Assembly: GCF_026341825.1 (NCBI RefSeq)
Contig: NZ_JAPENY010000003.1
Location: forward strand, 310,001-374,000
Direction of reading: 5' to 3'
DNA: 64,000 bases
Origin: Streptomyces sp. NBC_00620
GTDB lineage: Bacteria > Actinomycetota > Actinomycetes > Streptomycetales > Streptomycetaceae
This document shows positions 8,145 to 16,366 of the stretch, one piece after another. How positions within the stretch are numbered: position 1 is the stretch's first letter; the number at the start of each line of letters is the position of its first letter. The notes under the pieces are model-generated. The model was not told the origin of the DNA and did not search any database. It saw only the letters and a program-made list of their open reading frames with translations. The position numbers were made by a program, and so were the translations under genes.

Positions 8145-9016
8145 GGGCTGACTGCTCCTGCGTGCGTGTAGGTTTCCGGGCGCCGGTCGCGCAGGTGCCC
8201 CATCGAGCGGCGGGCGGTCTCCAGGGCCTGGGCGACATCGAGTTCGGCGATCGCCAGACCGGCTCCGACCCCGGTGTCGGCGAGGATCTCACCGCCGGGG
8301 TCGACGACTTTGGCGCTGCCGACGAAGCGTAGCGACCCGAAGGTACCTGCCTGGTTGGCGGAGATCCATACGATCTGGTTCTCCAGGGCGCGGGCCCGGT
8401 CGAAGAGGTCGAAGCGGCGCTTCCAGCGGTCGTTGACCAGGTCCGTGGTGGCGTGGGTCCTGGCGCCCGGCCAGGCCGAGACGCAGACGCCGATCTCGGC
8501 GCCGTCAAGGGCCAGCGCCCGCGCGGACTCCGGGAACGCCTTGTCGTAGCAGATCATCATGCCGATCCGGCCGACCGGGGTGTCGAAGGCGTGGAAGCGG
8601 TCGCCGGACGCGTAGCTGGCGTCCTCGCTGAGCGGCTGGTGGACCTTGCGGTGATTGCCGAGCACGCCGTCGCCGTTGACGCAGACGACGCTGTTGTAGC
8701 GGGCGTCGCCGTCGGCTTCGCAGTAGCCCGCGACGACGGTCAACTCCCCTGCCAGGGCGGCCAGTCGGCGGATCTCGGGGCCATCGAGGGTAAGCGGGGG
8801 CGGGCCTTCGTCGGACGCGGAGTCGTCGAGGCTGAGCAGATAGCCGCCCAGGCACGCCTCCGGGAGTGCGAGAAGTCGTACGCCCTCGGCCCGGGCCTCC
8901 TTGATCAGCCGTTCCACTACGGCGAAGTCCTCTTCGAGGTCACGGCCGAACTCGGCGGAGACGGCGGCCATCCGAAGGGGCCTTGCGCCGTGGGTGCTCG
9001 TGCGGCGGGTGCTCAT
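8141..9016 (-). CDS. Active-type nitrilase (Nit1C cluster carbon-nitrogen hydrolase)
   Basis: 291 residues with an intact triad: Glu53 in 'LPEACLGGY', Lys124 in 'GNHRKVH' and Cys156 in 'GMMICYDKAFPES', plus the family pattern 'GDRFHAFDTPVGRIG'. This branch-1-like nitrilase is the core enzyme of the conserved Nit1C-type cluster, which in other bacteria has been tied to cyanide or nitrogen-starvation metabolism. The reaction is hydrolysis of a nitrile or amide; the substrate is not evident. The start ATG 9014-9016 overlaps the preceding TGA (ATGA). The N-terminus is about 14 residues longer than the paralogue's and Arg/Thr-rich. Confidence 0.9.
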   Translation of the reverse strand: MSTRRTSTHGARPLRMAAVSAEFGRDLEEDFAVVERLIKEARAEGVRLLALPEACLGGYLLSLDDSASDEGPPPLTLDGPEIRRLAALAGELTVVAGYCEADGDARYNSVVCVNGDGVLGNHRKVHQPLSEDASYASGDRFHAFDTPVGRIGMMICYDKAFPESARALALDGAEIGVCVSAWPGARTHATTDLVNDRWKRRFDLFDRARALENQIVWISANQAGTFGSLRFVGSAKVVDPGGEILADTGVGAGLAIAELDVAQALETARRSMGHLRDRRPETYTHAGAVSP

Positions 9017-10455
9017 GCGGTCCCCATTCCGGTCACCGGTCCGGTGACGGCTTCGGTGATCTCTCCGTCGGGCCAGCGCAGCCCGACTCCGTGCCCCGCG
9101 GTCAGCTCTCCGCAGACGGCGCCCGTGGCCGGGCCGGCCGGGAGGGGCGGCGCGTCCGGCTCGTCGGCTGTGAGCATCGCGAAGCCCGGGAAGCAGGTGA
9201 GCCAGTCGCCCGTGGCCGCCGCTCCGGGCCGCGGTACGGCGGCCATGTCGAGCACGGCGCCGCATCCGCTCGCCTCGGCGAGCATGCCGAGAGTCCCGGC
9301 GATCCCGGCCATCGACACGTCCTTGGCGGCGGCGGGCCGAACCGCGGCCACCGCCCCGGTCATCGTGCGGAGTTCGTCGGTACGACGGTGGCTCGACGAG
9401 TCCCATTGGCGCCCCCGGTAACCCCGGCGCCAGCCGCCCCCGAGGTCGGCGGTGAGCCGCACCGCGTGCCCCGGTCGTCCGCCGCCGCCCGGCACCGGGT
9501 GGTCCGTGCGGCCGAGCGCGGTCACCGACAAGGCGGCCGGCACGCCGAGTTGGGTGTGGCCGCCGAGGACCGGGACACCGTAGGCCCGGGCGGCGCGGCC
9601 GAGTCCGGCAAGGATCCGCGCGGCATGCGCGGCGTCCTTCGCGCCCACCGCGTCGAGCAGCCCGACGGGTGAAGCTCCCATCGCCGCAAGGTCGTTAACG
9701 TTGACGAGGACCGAGCACCAGCCCGCCCAGTCGGGGTCCCGCTCGACCATCGACGGCACGATCGCGTCGCAGGCTGCGATCACGTCCGTACCGGGGACGG
9801 GTGCGCCGTCGTCACCGACGTAGCCGCGCGGCGGCGGTGGCAGCGAGCCGAGCAGCTGTCCGAGCGGGGCTTTGGTGGCGGCGGCCTGCGCGGCGATCCG
9901 CCGGATCGGCCATCGCATCAGGACATGGGGACTGTCCGCGACCATCACCTCCCGGACGGACTGCCAGCCAAGTCGCCTGAACAGCAGCCGGTTTCGGATC
10001 TGGACGGTGGCGTCGAAGCGCAGGACGCCCTCGGCCTCCGCCCGCGCGCACGCGGCCCGCACCAGTGCGGCGCCGATCCCTTGCGGGCCCCGGGCGCCGG
10101 GCGCGACGACCAGACGGCCGCCCGCCCACCAGCCGATGTCCGGGCCGTCGTCCACAGGGCCGAGCCGCACGCCTCCGAGGACCGCGCCAGAACGGTCCTT
10201 GGCGACCAGGACCAGGGTGCGAGGGTCGTCGTCGCGGTCATCGAGGTCATGAACCGCGAAGAGCCCTTGCTCGTGGACGAAGATGTCCCGGCGCAACCGC
10301 CGGTGGGCATTCAACTCACCTTTGCCCGCTGCCTCTTCGATGTGGAAGTCGGGCTGCCGGGCGAGTGTGCTGCGGTCGCCGAGCAGCGCGAGTATGTCCT
10401 CCGCTTGTTCCGTCGCCGTCGGCACCGGCAGGGTCGTCGATCCGTCGAGGTACAC
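9013..10455 (-). CDS. MSMEG_0567/Sll0787-family GNAT-AIR-synthase fusion
   Basis: 480 residues from a GTG start 3 nt after the radical SAM stop. Residues ~40-185 are a GNAT-like acyltransferase ('RRDIFVHEQGLF', 'LVVAPGARGPQGIGAALV' acetyl-CoA loop). Residues ~205-480 resemble the PurM/selenophosphate-synthase ATP-binding fold ('DVIAACDAIVPSM', 'SVLVNVNDLAAMGASPVGL', 'VLGGHTQLGVPAALSVTALG'). In some Nit1C clusters the two parts are separate genes; here they are fused. Presumed role is ATP-dependent activation plus acyl transfer on a pathway intermediate, but no substrate is known. Confidence 0.86.
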   Translation of the reverse strand: MYLDGSTTLPVPTATEQAEDILALLGDRSTLARQPDFHIEEAAGKGELNAHRRLRRDIFVHEQGLFAVHDLDDRDDDPRTLVLVAKDRSGAVLGGVRLGPVDDGPDIGWWAGGRLVVAPGARGPQGIGAALVRAACARAEAEGVLRFDATVQIRNRLLFRRLGWQSVREVMVADSPHVLMRWPIRRIAAQAAATKAPLGQLLGSLPPPPRGYVGDDGAPVPGTDVIAACDAIVPSMVERDPDWAGWCSVLVNVNDLAAMGASPVGLLDAVGAKDAAHAARILAGLGRAARAYGVPVLGGHTQLGVPAALSVTALGRTDHPVPGGGGRPGHAVRLTADLGGGWRRGYRGRQWDSSSHRRTDELRTMTGAVAAVRPAAAKDVSMAGIAGTLGMLAEASGCGAVLDMAAVPRPGAAATGDWLTCFPGFAMLTADEPDAPPLPAGPATGAVCGELTAGHGVGLRWPDGEITEAVTGPVTGMGTA

Positions 10456-10458
10456 GGC

Positions 10459-11559
10459 TCAACCACCCGCCGTCCTGAGCACACTGCACGCCCCGCAAGC
10501 CGCACAGCCGGCCCGCTGATCCGCGCCGGTCATACCCGCCGCCCGCAGCTTCGCCGCGACCCCCTCGGTGACGTGCCGCAGCAGCTCGGCATCCGGCGCC
10601 TCGGCACCCTCGCGGGCGGCCAGCGTGCCGCCCATCGGGCGGAAGGGGACGACGAAGGGATAGACACCCCGGTCGATCAACTTCCCCGCGCCCGCGACGA
10701 GTTCGTCGGGATTCTCGCCGAGGCCGACCAGCAGGTACGTGGAGACACGGTTGGGTCCGAACACCCGGACCGCCTCGTCCCACGCGGCCTCGTACTCCGC
10801 CCGCGGCACGGTCGACTTGCCGGGCATCCAGCGCCGCCGTACCGCGTCGTCGAGGGACTCGATGTGGATGCCGATGGCCGTGGCCCCGGCCTCGTGCAGC
10901 TCACGGATCCAGGCCAGGTCGGCGGGCGGTTCGCACTGCACCTGGACGGGGAGTCCCGGCACGGCTTCGAGGACGGCACGCACGGAACGTACGAGATTGC
11001 GGGCGCCCCGGTCCGGGCCGGTCGTCGTGCCGGTGGTCATCACCATCTGCCGGACGCCGTCCAACCGGACGGCCGCTTCGGCGACTTCGGCGAGTTGCGC
11101 CGGGGTCTTGGCGGCGACCGTCGCACCGGAACGCAGGGACTCCTCGATGGTGCAGAAGCGGCAGCGATCGGACTCGGCGTAGCGGATACAGGTCTGCACG
11201 ACGGTCGTGGCGAGGACGTCGGCGCCGTGGAGGCGGGCGATGTGCTCGTACGGGATGCCGTCGGCGGTGGTCAGGTCGTAGAACCTGGGGCGCTGTACGG
11301 CGGTCAGGGTCAGGCCGGTGTCGTCGTCGCCGAGCCATACGCGGCCGTCCCGGACCGAGTACGGGCTGTCGGGGTTGCGGGGCAGCGCCGCGTTGGCACC
11401 GTCGACAAGGACGTGCCCGTCGTCGCTCGGTCCCGCACCGTCGGGCCGCCGTACGGGAGCCTCCAACCGGACTCCGTGGAGGGCGAGTTCGGCGCGGGTC
11501 GTGATCCGGACGTCGACCGGACCCGTCCCCCTCGTCTGTGTACCGGTGCCAACGCTCAC
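10459..11559 (-). CDS. MSMEG_0568-family radical SAM protein
   Basis: 366 residues from GTG 11557-11559 (GAGGGG site upstream). The candidate cluster-binding cysteines are C124, C133 and C136 in 'TCIRYAESDRCRFC', a CX8CX2C spacing rather than the canonical CX3CX2C. 'MVMTTGTTTGPDRGA' and 'VQCEPPADLAWIRELHEAG' fit the TIM-barrel of biotin-synthase-like enzymes. A second triad C352-x2-C355-x2-C358 closes the protein ('GCAACGACS') and could hold another iron-sulfur cluster. Within the Nit1C cluster it is expected to carry out a SAM-radical step on an unidentified substrate. Confidence 0.86.
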   Translation of the reverse strand: MSVGTGTQTRGTGPVDVRITTRAELALHGVRLEAPVRRPDGAGPSDDGHVLVDGANAALPRNPDSPYSVRDGRVWLGDDDTGLTLTAVQRPRFYDLTTADGIPYEHIARLHGADVLATTVVQTCIRYAESDRCRFCTIEESLRSGATVAAKTPAQLAEVAEAAVRLDGVRQMVMTTGTTTGPDRGARNLVRSVRAVLEAVPGLPVQVQCEPPADLAWIRELHEAGATAIGIHIESLDDAVRRRWMPGKSTVPRAEYEAAWDEAVRVFGPNRVSTYLLVGLGENPDELVAGAGKLIDRGVYPFVVPFRPMGGTLAAREGAEAPDAELLRHVTEGVAAKLRAAGMTGADQRAGCAACGACSVLRTAGG

Positions 11560-11569
11560 GGCTTGCCCC

Positions 11570-12091
11570 TCAGAGCTGGTAGGTCGAGTTGATGATGGCG
11601 CCCTTGCGCGCGTAGTGGATCAGCGCGTCCTGGACGTCGAGCGGGTGGGTCGGGATGACGCCCTCGATCAGGTCCTCCTCGCGGGCGCCGTGCAGGGACA
11701 GTCCGAAGCGGCAGCAGTAGACCTTGCCGCCCTCGGCGATGAACGTCTTGAGCTGGTTGTTGATGTTGTGCTCGCCGGGGAAGGCCGAGTTGCCGACGGT
11801 CGGAAAGCCGCGCGTGGCAAGGCAGTTGAGCGAGCCCGGCCCGTAGAAGTAGATGGCGGTCTCGAAGCCCTTGCGCAGGGCGCGGGTCGCCTGCAGTACG
11901 GCGACGAAGGAAACCGAGGACTCGTGGGCGATGCCGTGGACGAGGGTGAAGTACGTCTCGCCGTCCTCGGCCTTGTAGTCGGGGAAGACCTTGGTGTCGC
12001 CGTAGATGCTGGTGCCCTCGGGGAGGGACGGGTGCGGGATCTCGGTGAGGGACTTCTGCTCGATCTCGGTGAGTTCGACGGTTTCGGACAT
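11570..12091 (-). CDS. MSMEG_0572/Sll0783-family nitrogen-starvation protein
   Basis: 173 residues beginning 'MSETVELTEIEQKSLTEIPH'. Conserved-looking segments are 'YGDTKVFPDYKAEDGETYFT', 'ALRKGFETAIYFYGPGSLNC', 'FPTVGNSAFPGEHNINNQL' and 'GGKVYCCRFGLSLHG'; the last, with a Cys-Cys pair, recalls the DsrE-like fold. The cyanobacterial homologue Sll0783 is induced by nitrogen starvation, but the molecular role is unknown. The ATG is preceded by CAAGGAGA inside the second copy of a 28-bp tandem repeat. Confidence 0.87.
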   Translation of the reverse strand: MSETVELTEIEQKSLTEIPHPSLPEGTSIYGDTKVFPDYKAEDGETYFTLVHGIAHESSVSFVAVLQATRALRKGFETAIYFYGPGSLNCLATRGFPTVGNSAFPGEHNINNQLKTFIAEGGKVYCCRFGLSLHGAREEDLIEGVIPTHPLDVQDALIHYARKGAIINSTYQL

Positions 12092-12096
12092 GGCTG

Positions 12097-12152
12097 TCTC
12101 CTTGGACGTGGGTGAGAACGGGATCCTTCTTGGGCGTGCGTGAGAGCGGGAT
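12097..12152. repeat. 28-bp tandem duplication carrying a ribosome-binding site
   Basis: Units 12097-12124 and 12125-12152 match at 23 of 28 positions. On the coding (minus) strand each ends in a Shine-Dalgarno-like CAAGAAGG or CAAGGAGA. Only the inner copy is correctly spaced from the Sll0783-like ATG. It fills nearly the whole gap between the amidohydrolase and this gene. Confidence 0.65.
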
Positions 12153-12155
12153 GGA

Positions 12156-12971
12156 TCAGTCGTAGAGCGTGGCGAAGGTGTCCCGGAAGACCCGCTCGCC
12201 GAGTTCGCCGCCGCCGGCCGCGGCGGTCATCCGGGCGTACTCGCCAGCGAAGTCGCCCCAGGGCTGGTCGCTGGCGAAGAGCACCCGGTCGTGGCCGATA
12301 CCGCGGTGCTCGATCTCCCGGGCCAGCCAGTAAGGGGCGAAGCCGATGGCCCAGGAGAGGTCGGTGTAGACGCGCTTGCCGGACTCGATCCAGTCGAAGA
12401 AGCGGGAGCCGGCGAGCTTGATGTGGCCGCTCATCCCGCCGCCGAAGTGGACGAGATGGACGGGGACTTGATCGGCGTACCAGTCGACGAGGAGACCGAC
12501 CTCGTCGATGTCGGAGGCGGCGCCGGGTGAGGTGTGCACATGCACCACGAGGTCCAGGCGCCCGGCCTCGTGGAAGATCCGGTCGAGCAGCGGGCGGCAG
12601 GCGGGGTCGGAGGGCCGCCCGCCCAGGAGGAAGCTGAGTTTGAGGGCGCGTACGCCGTCCTCGCGGGCCAGGGCGAGAGCGTGCGCGGTGCGGTGCTCGT
12701 CCTCGGGGCGCGGGGAGACCCACAAGCCTGCCCGGATGCGGTCGTCGGTCTGGGCGGCTTCGATGGCCAACTCGTTGAAGGAGAAGGCGATGTCGGGGTC
12801 GGGGACGCCGTAGTTGGGGAGGACGAGGGCGCGTTCGGTGCCCTCGGCGTCGAGGTCGGTGAGGAGTTGTTTGACGGTGGCGCGGGCGGTGGTGTCGGGG
12901 TTGACGGGCGGGCCGCCGTAGAAGGGGTACGCGGGGAGGACACCGATGTGGCGGTGTGCGTCGAAGACCAT
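12156..12971 (-). CDS. Amidohydrolase-2 family metal-dependent hydrolase
   Basis: 271 residues from ATG 12969-12971, 10 bp after the flavoprotein stop. It opens with the amidohydrolase metal motif 'MVFDAHRHIGVLP' (HxH). Later His residues are in 'LVVHVHTSPG' and 'VHLVHFGGG', and the terminal Asp motif is 'RVLFASDQPWGDF'. This is the amidohydrolase-2 (ACMS-decarboxylase-like) TIM barrel, which typically binds one zinc and acts on C-N, C-O or C-C bonds. It is not one of the universally listed Nit1C genes, so it may be a lineage-specific addition that processes the product. An in-frame extension further upstream exists but overlaps the flavoprotein gene. Confidence 0.85.
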   Translation of the reverse strand: MVFDAHRHIGVLPAYPFYGGPPVNPDTTARATVKQLLTDLDAEGTERALVLPNYGVPDPDIAFSFNELAIEAAQTDDRIRAGLWVSPRPEDEHRTAHALALAREDGVRALKLSFLLGGRPSDPACRPLLDRIFHEAGRLDLVVHVHTSPGAASDIDEVGLLVDWYADQVPVHLVHFGGGMSGHIKLAGSRFFDWIESGKRVYTDLSWAIGFAPYWLAREIEHRGIGHDRVLFASDQPWGDFAGEYARMTAAAGGGELGERVFRDTFATLYD

Positions 12972-12981
12972 GTCCGTGCTT

Positions 12982-14289
12982 TCAGCCGACGGGGAGTGCG
13001 GAGGCGAGCTCGGTGGGGGCGCCGGTGAGGGTGCCGCAGACATCGGCGAGACGGCGCGAGGCGTCGATGTGGTCCGCGAGGAACTCGGCGTCCCTGCCGA
13101 CGGCTTCGAAGCGGCCGGAACCCCACGAGTACTGCCAGGGCAGGCCCAGGAAGTACAGGCCGGGGGTGCTGGTGACGCCTCGCCAGTGCATGGGGTAGCC
13201 GCGGCCGTCGAAGACGGGGATCTCGATCCACCGGTGGTCGCGGGTGAAGCCGGTGGACCAGATGACGGAGGTGATGCGGGCCTCGGCCAGGTCGAGCGCC
13301 TCAGGCTGTTCGGCCGGCTCCCACACGGGGATGTAGCGGGCCTCGTCCGGCGCCGGTACGCCCTGCGCGGTGATGTGCGCGTCAATGGCGTCCTTGATGC
13401 CGTCCGCCACCGCGTCGGCCCGGTCGAGATTGACCTTCAGGTCGTCGGCGAACTCCAGGATCCCGCCGTCGATGCCGGTCAGCCGCCCGTAGAGGCGCAT
13501 TCCGTCGCGGGCGAAGGCGCGGAGGTCGATGTCCCGGCCGCCGCCGCGTCCGGTGACGTAGTGGTTGACGCGCATCCGGACGGCGGAGACGTCGTCGAAG
13601 CTGTCGATGCCCTTGGCGTAGTGGCCCATCTCGTCGAGCCAGGCGACGCAGTCCCGGCCGCGGTAGAAGCGCGCCACCCGGGGTGCGCTGCCGACGGCCA
13701 GATGGACCTGGCGCCCCGCGAGGTGCAGATCCTCGGCGATCTGGCAGCCGGACTGTCCGGTGCCGACCACCAGGACGGCACCGTCGGGGAGTTGAGAGGG
13801 GTTGCGGTAGCGGGAGGAGTGGATCTGCTCGACGCCGCCGGGCAGCCGCTCGGCCATCCGCGGGACGGAGGGGGTGTGGTACGGACCGGTGGCGACCACC
13901 ACCTGATCGGCGGTGAACTCCCCCGCACTGGTGGTGAGTTCGAACACTCCGCCCGGTGAGCGGCGCAGCCCGGTGACGGACACGCCCTCGACCAAGGGCG
14001 GATCGAAACGGGCGACGTACTCCTCCAGGTAGCGCACGATCTCCGCGCGCACCATGAACCCGTCCGGATCTGGTCCCGTGTAGGGGTGACCTGGCAGTCT
14101 GCACTGCCAGTTGGGGGTGACCAGGCAGAAGGAGTCCCAGCGCCGCTCGCGCCACTCGTGGCCGACCCGGTTCGCCTCGACCACCACGTGTGCGATTCCG
14201 CGCTCGCGCAGACAGTGGCTGACGGAGAGTCCCGCCTGACCACCACCGACCACAGCCACCGGATAATGGGCTCCGTACAGCTCAGGCAT
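12982..14289 (-). CDS. MSMEG_0569-family flavin-dependent oxidoreductase, first gene of the Nit1C-type operon
   Basis: 435 residues from ATG 14287-14289, chosen because GGAGGA lies 5 nt upstream; a second ATG at 14299-14301 adds four residues but has no ribosome site. FAD dinucleotide motif 'VAVVGGGQAGLSVSHCL' at the N-terminus and a second nucleotide motif 'VLVVGTGQSGCQIAEDL' near residue 160, as in flavin-containing monooxygenases. 'LGLPWQYSWGSGRFEAVGRD' is typical of this subfamily. It probably performs an NAD(P)H-dependent oxygenation or oxidation in the pathway. Promoter-proximal, so it should be the most strongly transcribed gene of the unit. Confidence 0.87.
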   Translation of the reverse strand: MPELYGAHYPVAVVGGGQAGLSVSHCLRERGIAHVVVEANRVGHEWRERRWDSFCLVTPNWQCRLPGHPYTGPDPDGFMVRAEIVRYLEEYVARFDPPLVEGVSVTGLRRSPGGVFELTTSAGEFTADQVVVATGPYHTPSVPRMAERLPGGVEQIHSSRYRNPSQLPDGAVLVVGTGQSGCQIAEDLHLAGRQVHLAVGSAPRVARFYRGRDCVAWLDEMGHYAKGIDSFDDVSAVRMRVNHYVTGRGGGRDIDLRAFARDGMRLYGRLTGIDGGILEFADDLKVNLDRADAVADGIKDAIDAHITAQGVPAPDEARYIPVWEPAEQPEALDLAEARITSVIWSTGFTRDHRWIEIPVFDGRGYPMHWRGVTSTPGLYFLGLPWQYSWGSGRFEAVGRDAEFLADHIDASRRLADVCGTLTGAPTELASALPVG

Positions 14290-14565
14290 GAAGTCCTCCA
14301 TGCGTGGGGCGAGTTGTCAGGGGCGACCGTCTCGGGTCTCGCACCTCGCCGCTGCTTGTGGGAACCACTTCAGCCACGCCCGATTACCGGATCGCTTCAT
14401 CCGGAACAAAGCGGGGTTACCAAACCCTCACTCGTTGCCTGGCAGGCAAGATTTCCCATCGAAGCGATCGGCCTCTTCGACTCCGTCGAGATGCCCGCGC
14501 GCGACGTCCACCCCTCTCGCCGACGTAGCCTGAATGCTCCGCACAGATCCCTCACAAGGAGCGCC
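14290..14565. promoter_or_regulatory. Divergent regulatory region of the Nit1C operon and ABC exporter
   Basis: 276 bp without coding potential. It holds a perfect 15-bp palindrome TTGCCTG-G-CAGGCAA (14435-14449) and, 14-32 bp to its left, an imperfect dyad GGAAC...GTTACC (14403-14421). The palindrome lies ~150 bp before the flavoprotein start and ~120 bp before the exporter start, so it could act on either. No regulator gene is adjacent, so control probably comes from elsewhere in the genome. Confidence 0.55.
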
Positions 14566-16320
14566 GTGAGCATCACCGCAGCCAAACCCGAGGCACCCGC
14601 GTGGCGCCTGCTGATCGGGTACGTACGACCGCATCGATGGGCGTTGCTGGCGGGCGGATTGCTGGCGCTCACGACCGGGGCCACCGGCCTTGTGCTCCCG
14701 CTGGTGGCGCGGGGACTCATCGACGACCTGTCGCACGACCGGCCCATCGCGGGTGCCCTGTTCGGCATGGCAGCGCTGGTGGTGACCAACGCGGCGGTGG
14801 GCGCGACGGGTTCGTACGTGCTGCGGCGTACCGCCGAGTCGGTGGTGCTCGGGGCACGGCGCGCCCTGTCCTCGTATCTGCTGCGGCTGCGCATACCGGC
14901 CGTCGACCGCAGCGAGCCGGGCGATCTGATGGCGCGGATCACCTCCGACACGACACTGCTGCGCGAGGTCACGACCGATTCGCTGGTCGGCTTCGGGACC
15001 GGAGGCCTCACCCTCGTCGCGACGGTGGTGATGATGGGCCTGGTCGACCCCGTGCTCCTGGGTGTCACGCTGGCCGTGATCCTGTGTGCGGGCACCGTGC
15101 TCGGTGTGATCGTGCCGCGCATCAACCGAGCGAGCAAAAAGGCCCAGGACGCCGTCGGCGTGATGGGCGCCTCGCTGGAACGGATCCTCGGCGCGCTCCG
15201 CACGATCAAGGCGTCCGGTGCCGAGCACCGCGAGGAGCAGGTCATCCACGCGGCCGCCGAGGAGTCGTGGCGGCAGAGCGTGCACGCCGCCAAGTGGTCG
15301 GCGGCGGCGGGCAACACGGCCGGTCTTGCGATGCAGATCGCGTTCATCACGGTGCTCGCGGTGGGCGGCGCGCGCGTCGCGACCGGCGCCATCGACGTCG
15401 GCACGCTCGTCGCCTTCCTCCTCTACGTCTTCTATCTGATGTCGCCGATCCAGCAGGTCGTCGGCGCGATCACGCAGTACCAGACCGGCGCCGCCGCCCT
15501 CGCCCGCATCCAGGAGGCGCTGCAGCTCCCCGCCGAGCCCGCGGCCCTGCCCGCGCCGCTGCCGACCCCGGGTGCCGAGCCCGCCGCGCTCGCCTTCGAC
15601 GACGTCCGCTTCCGGTACGCCGACGATCTTCCGTACGTCCACCACGGCGTGACGTTCGCCGTCCCGGCCCGCGGAATGACGGCGTTCGTCGGCCCCTCCG
15701 GCGCGGGCAAGACGACCGTCTTCTCACTCATCGAGCGGTTCTACGACCCCGAGGCGGGCGTCATCACCTTCGACAGCCGCCGGCTGGACGACTGGGATCT
15801 GCCCCAGCTCCGTTCCTCGATCGGCTACGTGGAGCAGGACGCCCCGGTCCTGTCCGGCTCCCTCCTCGACAACCTGCGGCTCGGCAACCCGGACGCCGAC
15901 GACACCGAGGTCACACGCGTACTGAAGACGACCCGCCTCGACGGCCTCGTCTCCCGGTTGCCGCGCGGCCTGGACACACTGGTCGGCCACCGCGGAACCA
16001 AGCTGTCGGGCGGCGAGCGGCAGCGGGTCGCCATCGCCCGCGCTCTGCTGCGCCGGCCCCGCCTGCTGCTGCTCGACGAGGCGACGTCACAACTCGATGC
16101 CGTGAACGAGGCCGCGCTGCGCGACACGGTCGCCGATGTCTCCCGTACGACGACGGTCCTCGTGGTCGCGCACCGGCTGTCCACCGTCACGATGGCCGAC
16201 CGGATCGTCGTCATGGACGCGGGCCGCGTCCGCGCGGTGGGCACCCACCGCGAACTCGTGGCAGGCGACCCGCTCTACGCGGAACTGGCGGCCACGCAGT
16301 TCCTCGCCACCGCCGGCTGA
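14566..16320 (+). CDS. ABC exporter, fused permease-ATPase half-transporter
   Basis: 584 residues from GTG 14566 with AAGGAG 5 nt upstream. Residues ~20-310 hold six predicted membrane helices of a type-I exporter (for example 'WALLAGGLLALTTGATGLVL' and 'VGFGTGGLTLVATVVMMGLV'). The ATPase follows: Walker A 'GPSGAGKTT', Q-loop 'GYVEQDAPV', signature 'LSGGERQRVAIARALL', Walker B 'LLLLDEAT', H-loop 'VAHRLSTV'. MsbA/LmrA-like, probably a homodimer in the cytoplasmic membrane; the substrate is not evident. Divergent from the Nit1C operon but not obviously part of it. Confidence 0.88.
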   Translation: MSITAAKPEAPAWRLLIGYVRPHRWALLAGGLLALTTGATGLVLPLVARGLIDDLSHDRPIAGALFGMAALVVTNAAVGATGSYVLRRTAESVVLGARRALSSYLLRLRIPAVDRSEPGDLMARITSDTTLLREVTTDSLVGFGTGGLTLVATVVMMGLVDPVLLGVTLAVILCAGTVLGVIVPRINRASKKAQDAVGVMGASLERILGALRTIKASGAEHREEQVIHAAAEESWRQSVHAAKWSAAAGNTAGLAMQIAFITVLAVGGARVATGAIDVGTLVAFLLYVFYLMSPIQQVVGAITQYQTGAAALARIQEALQLPAEPAALPAPLPTPGAEPAALAFDDVRFRYADDLPYVHHGVTFAVPARGMTAFVGPSGAGKTTVFSLIERFYDPEAGVITFDSRRLDDWDLPQLRSSIGYVEQDAPVLSGSLLDNLRLGNPDADDTEVTRVLKTTRLDGLVSRLPRGLDTLVGHRGTKLSGGERQRVAIARALLRRPRLLLLDEATSQLDAVNEAALRDTVADVSRTTTVLVVAHRLSTVTMADRIVVMDAGRVRAVGTHRELVAGDPLYAELAATQFLATAG

Positions 16321-16327
16321 GCGGCCT

Positions 16328-16352
16328 GCCCCCGGACGGACCTCCCGGGGGC
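16328..16352. terminator. Bidirectional hairpin between convergent genes
   Basis: GCCCCCGG (16328-16335) and CCGGGGGC (16345-16352) form a perfect 8-bp stem with a 9-nt loop in the 46-bp gap between the ABC exporter and the aldehyde dehydrogenase. Confidence 0.7.
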
Positions 16353-16366
16353 TTCCGCACGCCGGG

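Noticed and set aside
6232..8508. One 758-residue protein joining the glycosyltransferase to upstream sequence
   Set aside because: The upstream part is out of frame with the two nitrilases and Arg/Pro-rich nonsense; a good ribosome site and GTG at 7309-7311 define the real gene.
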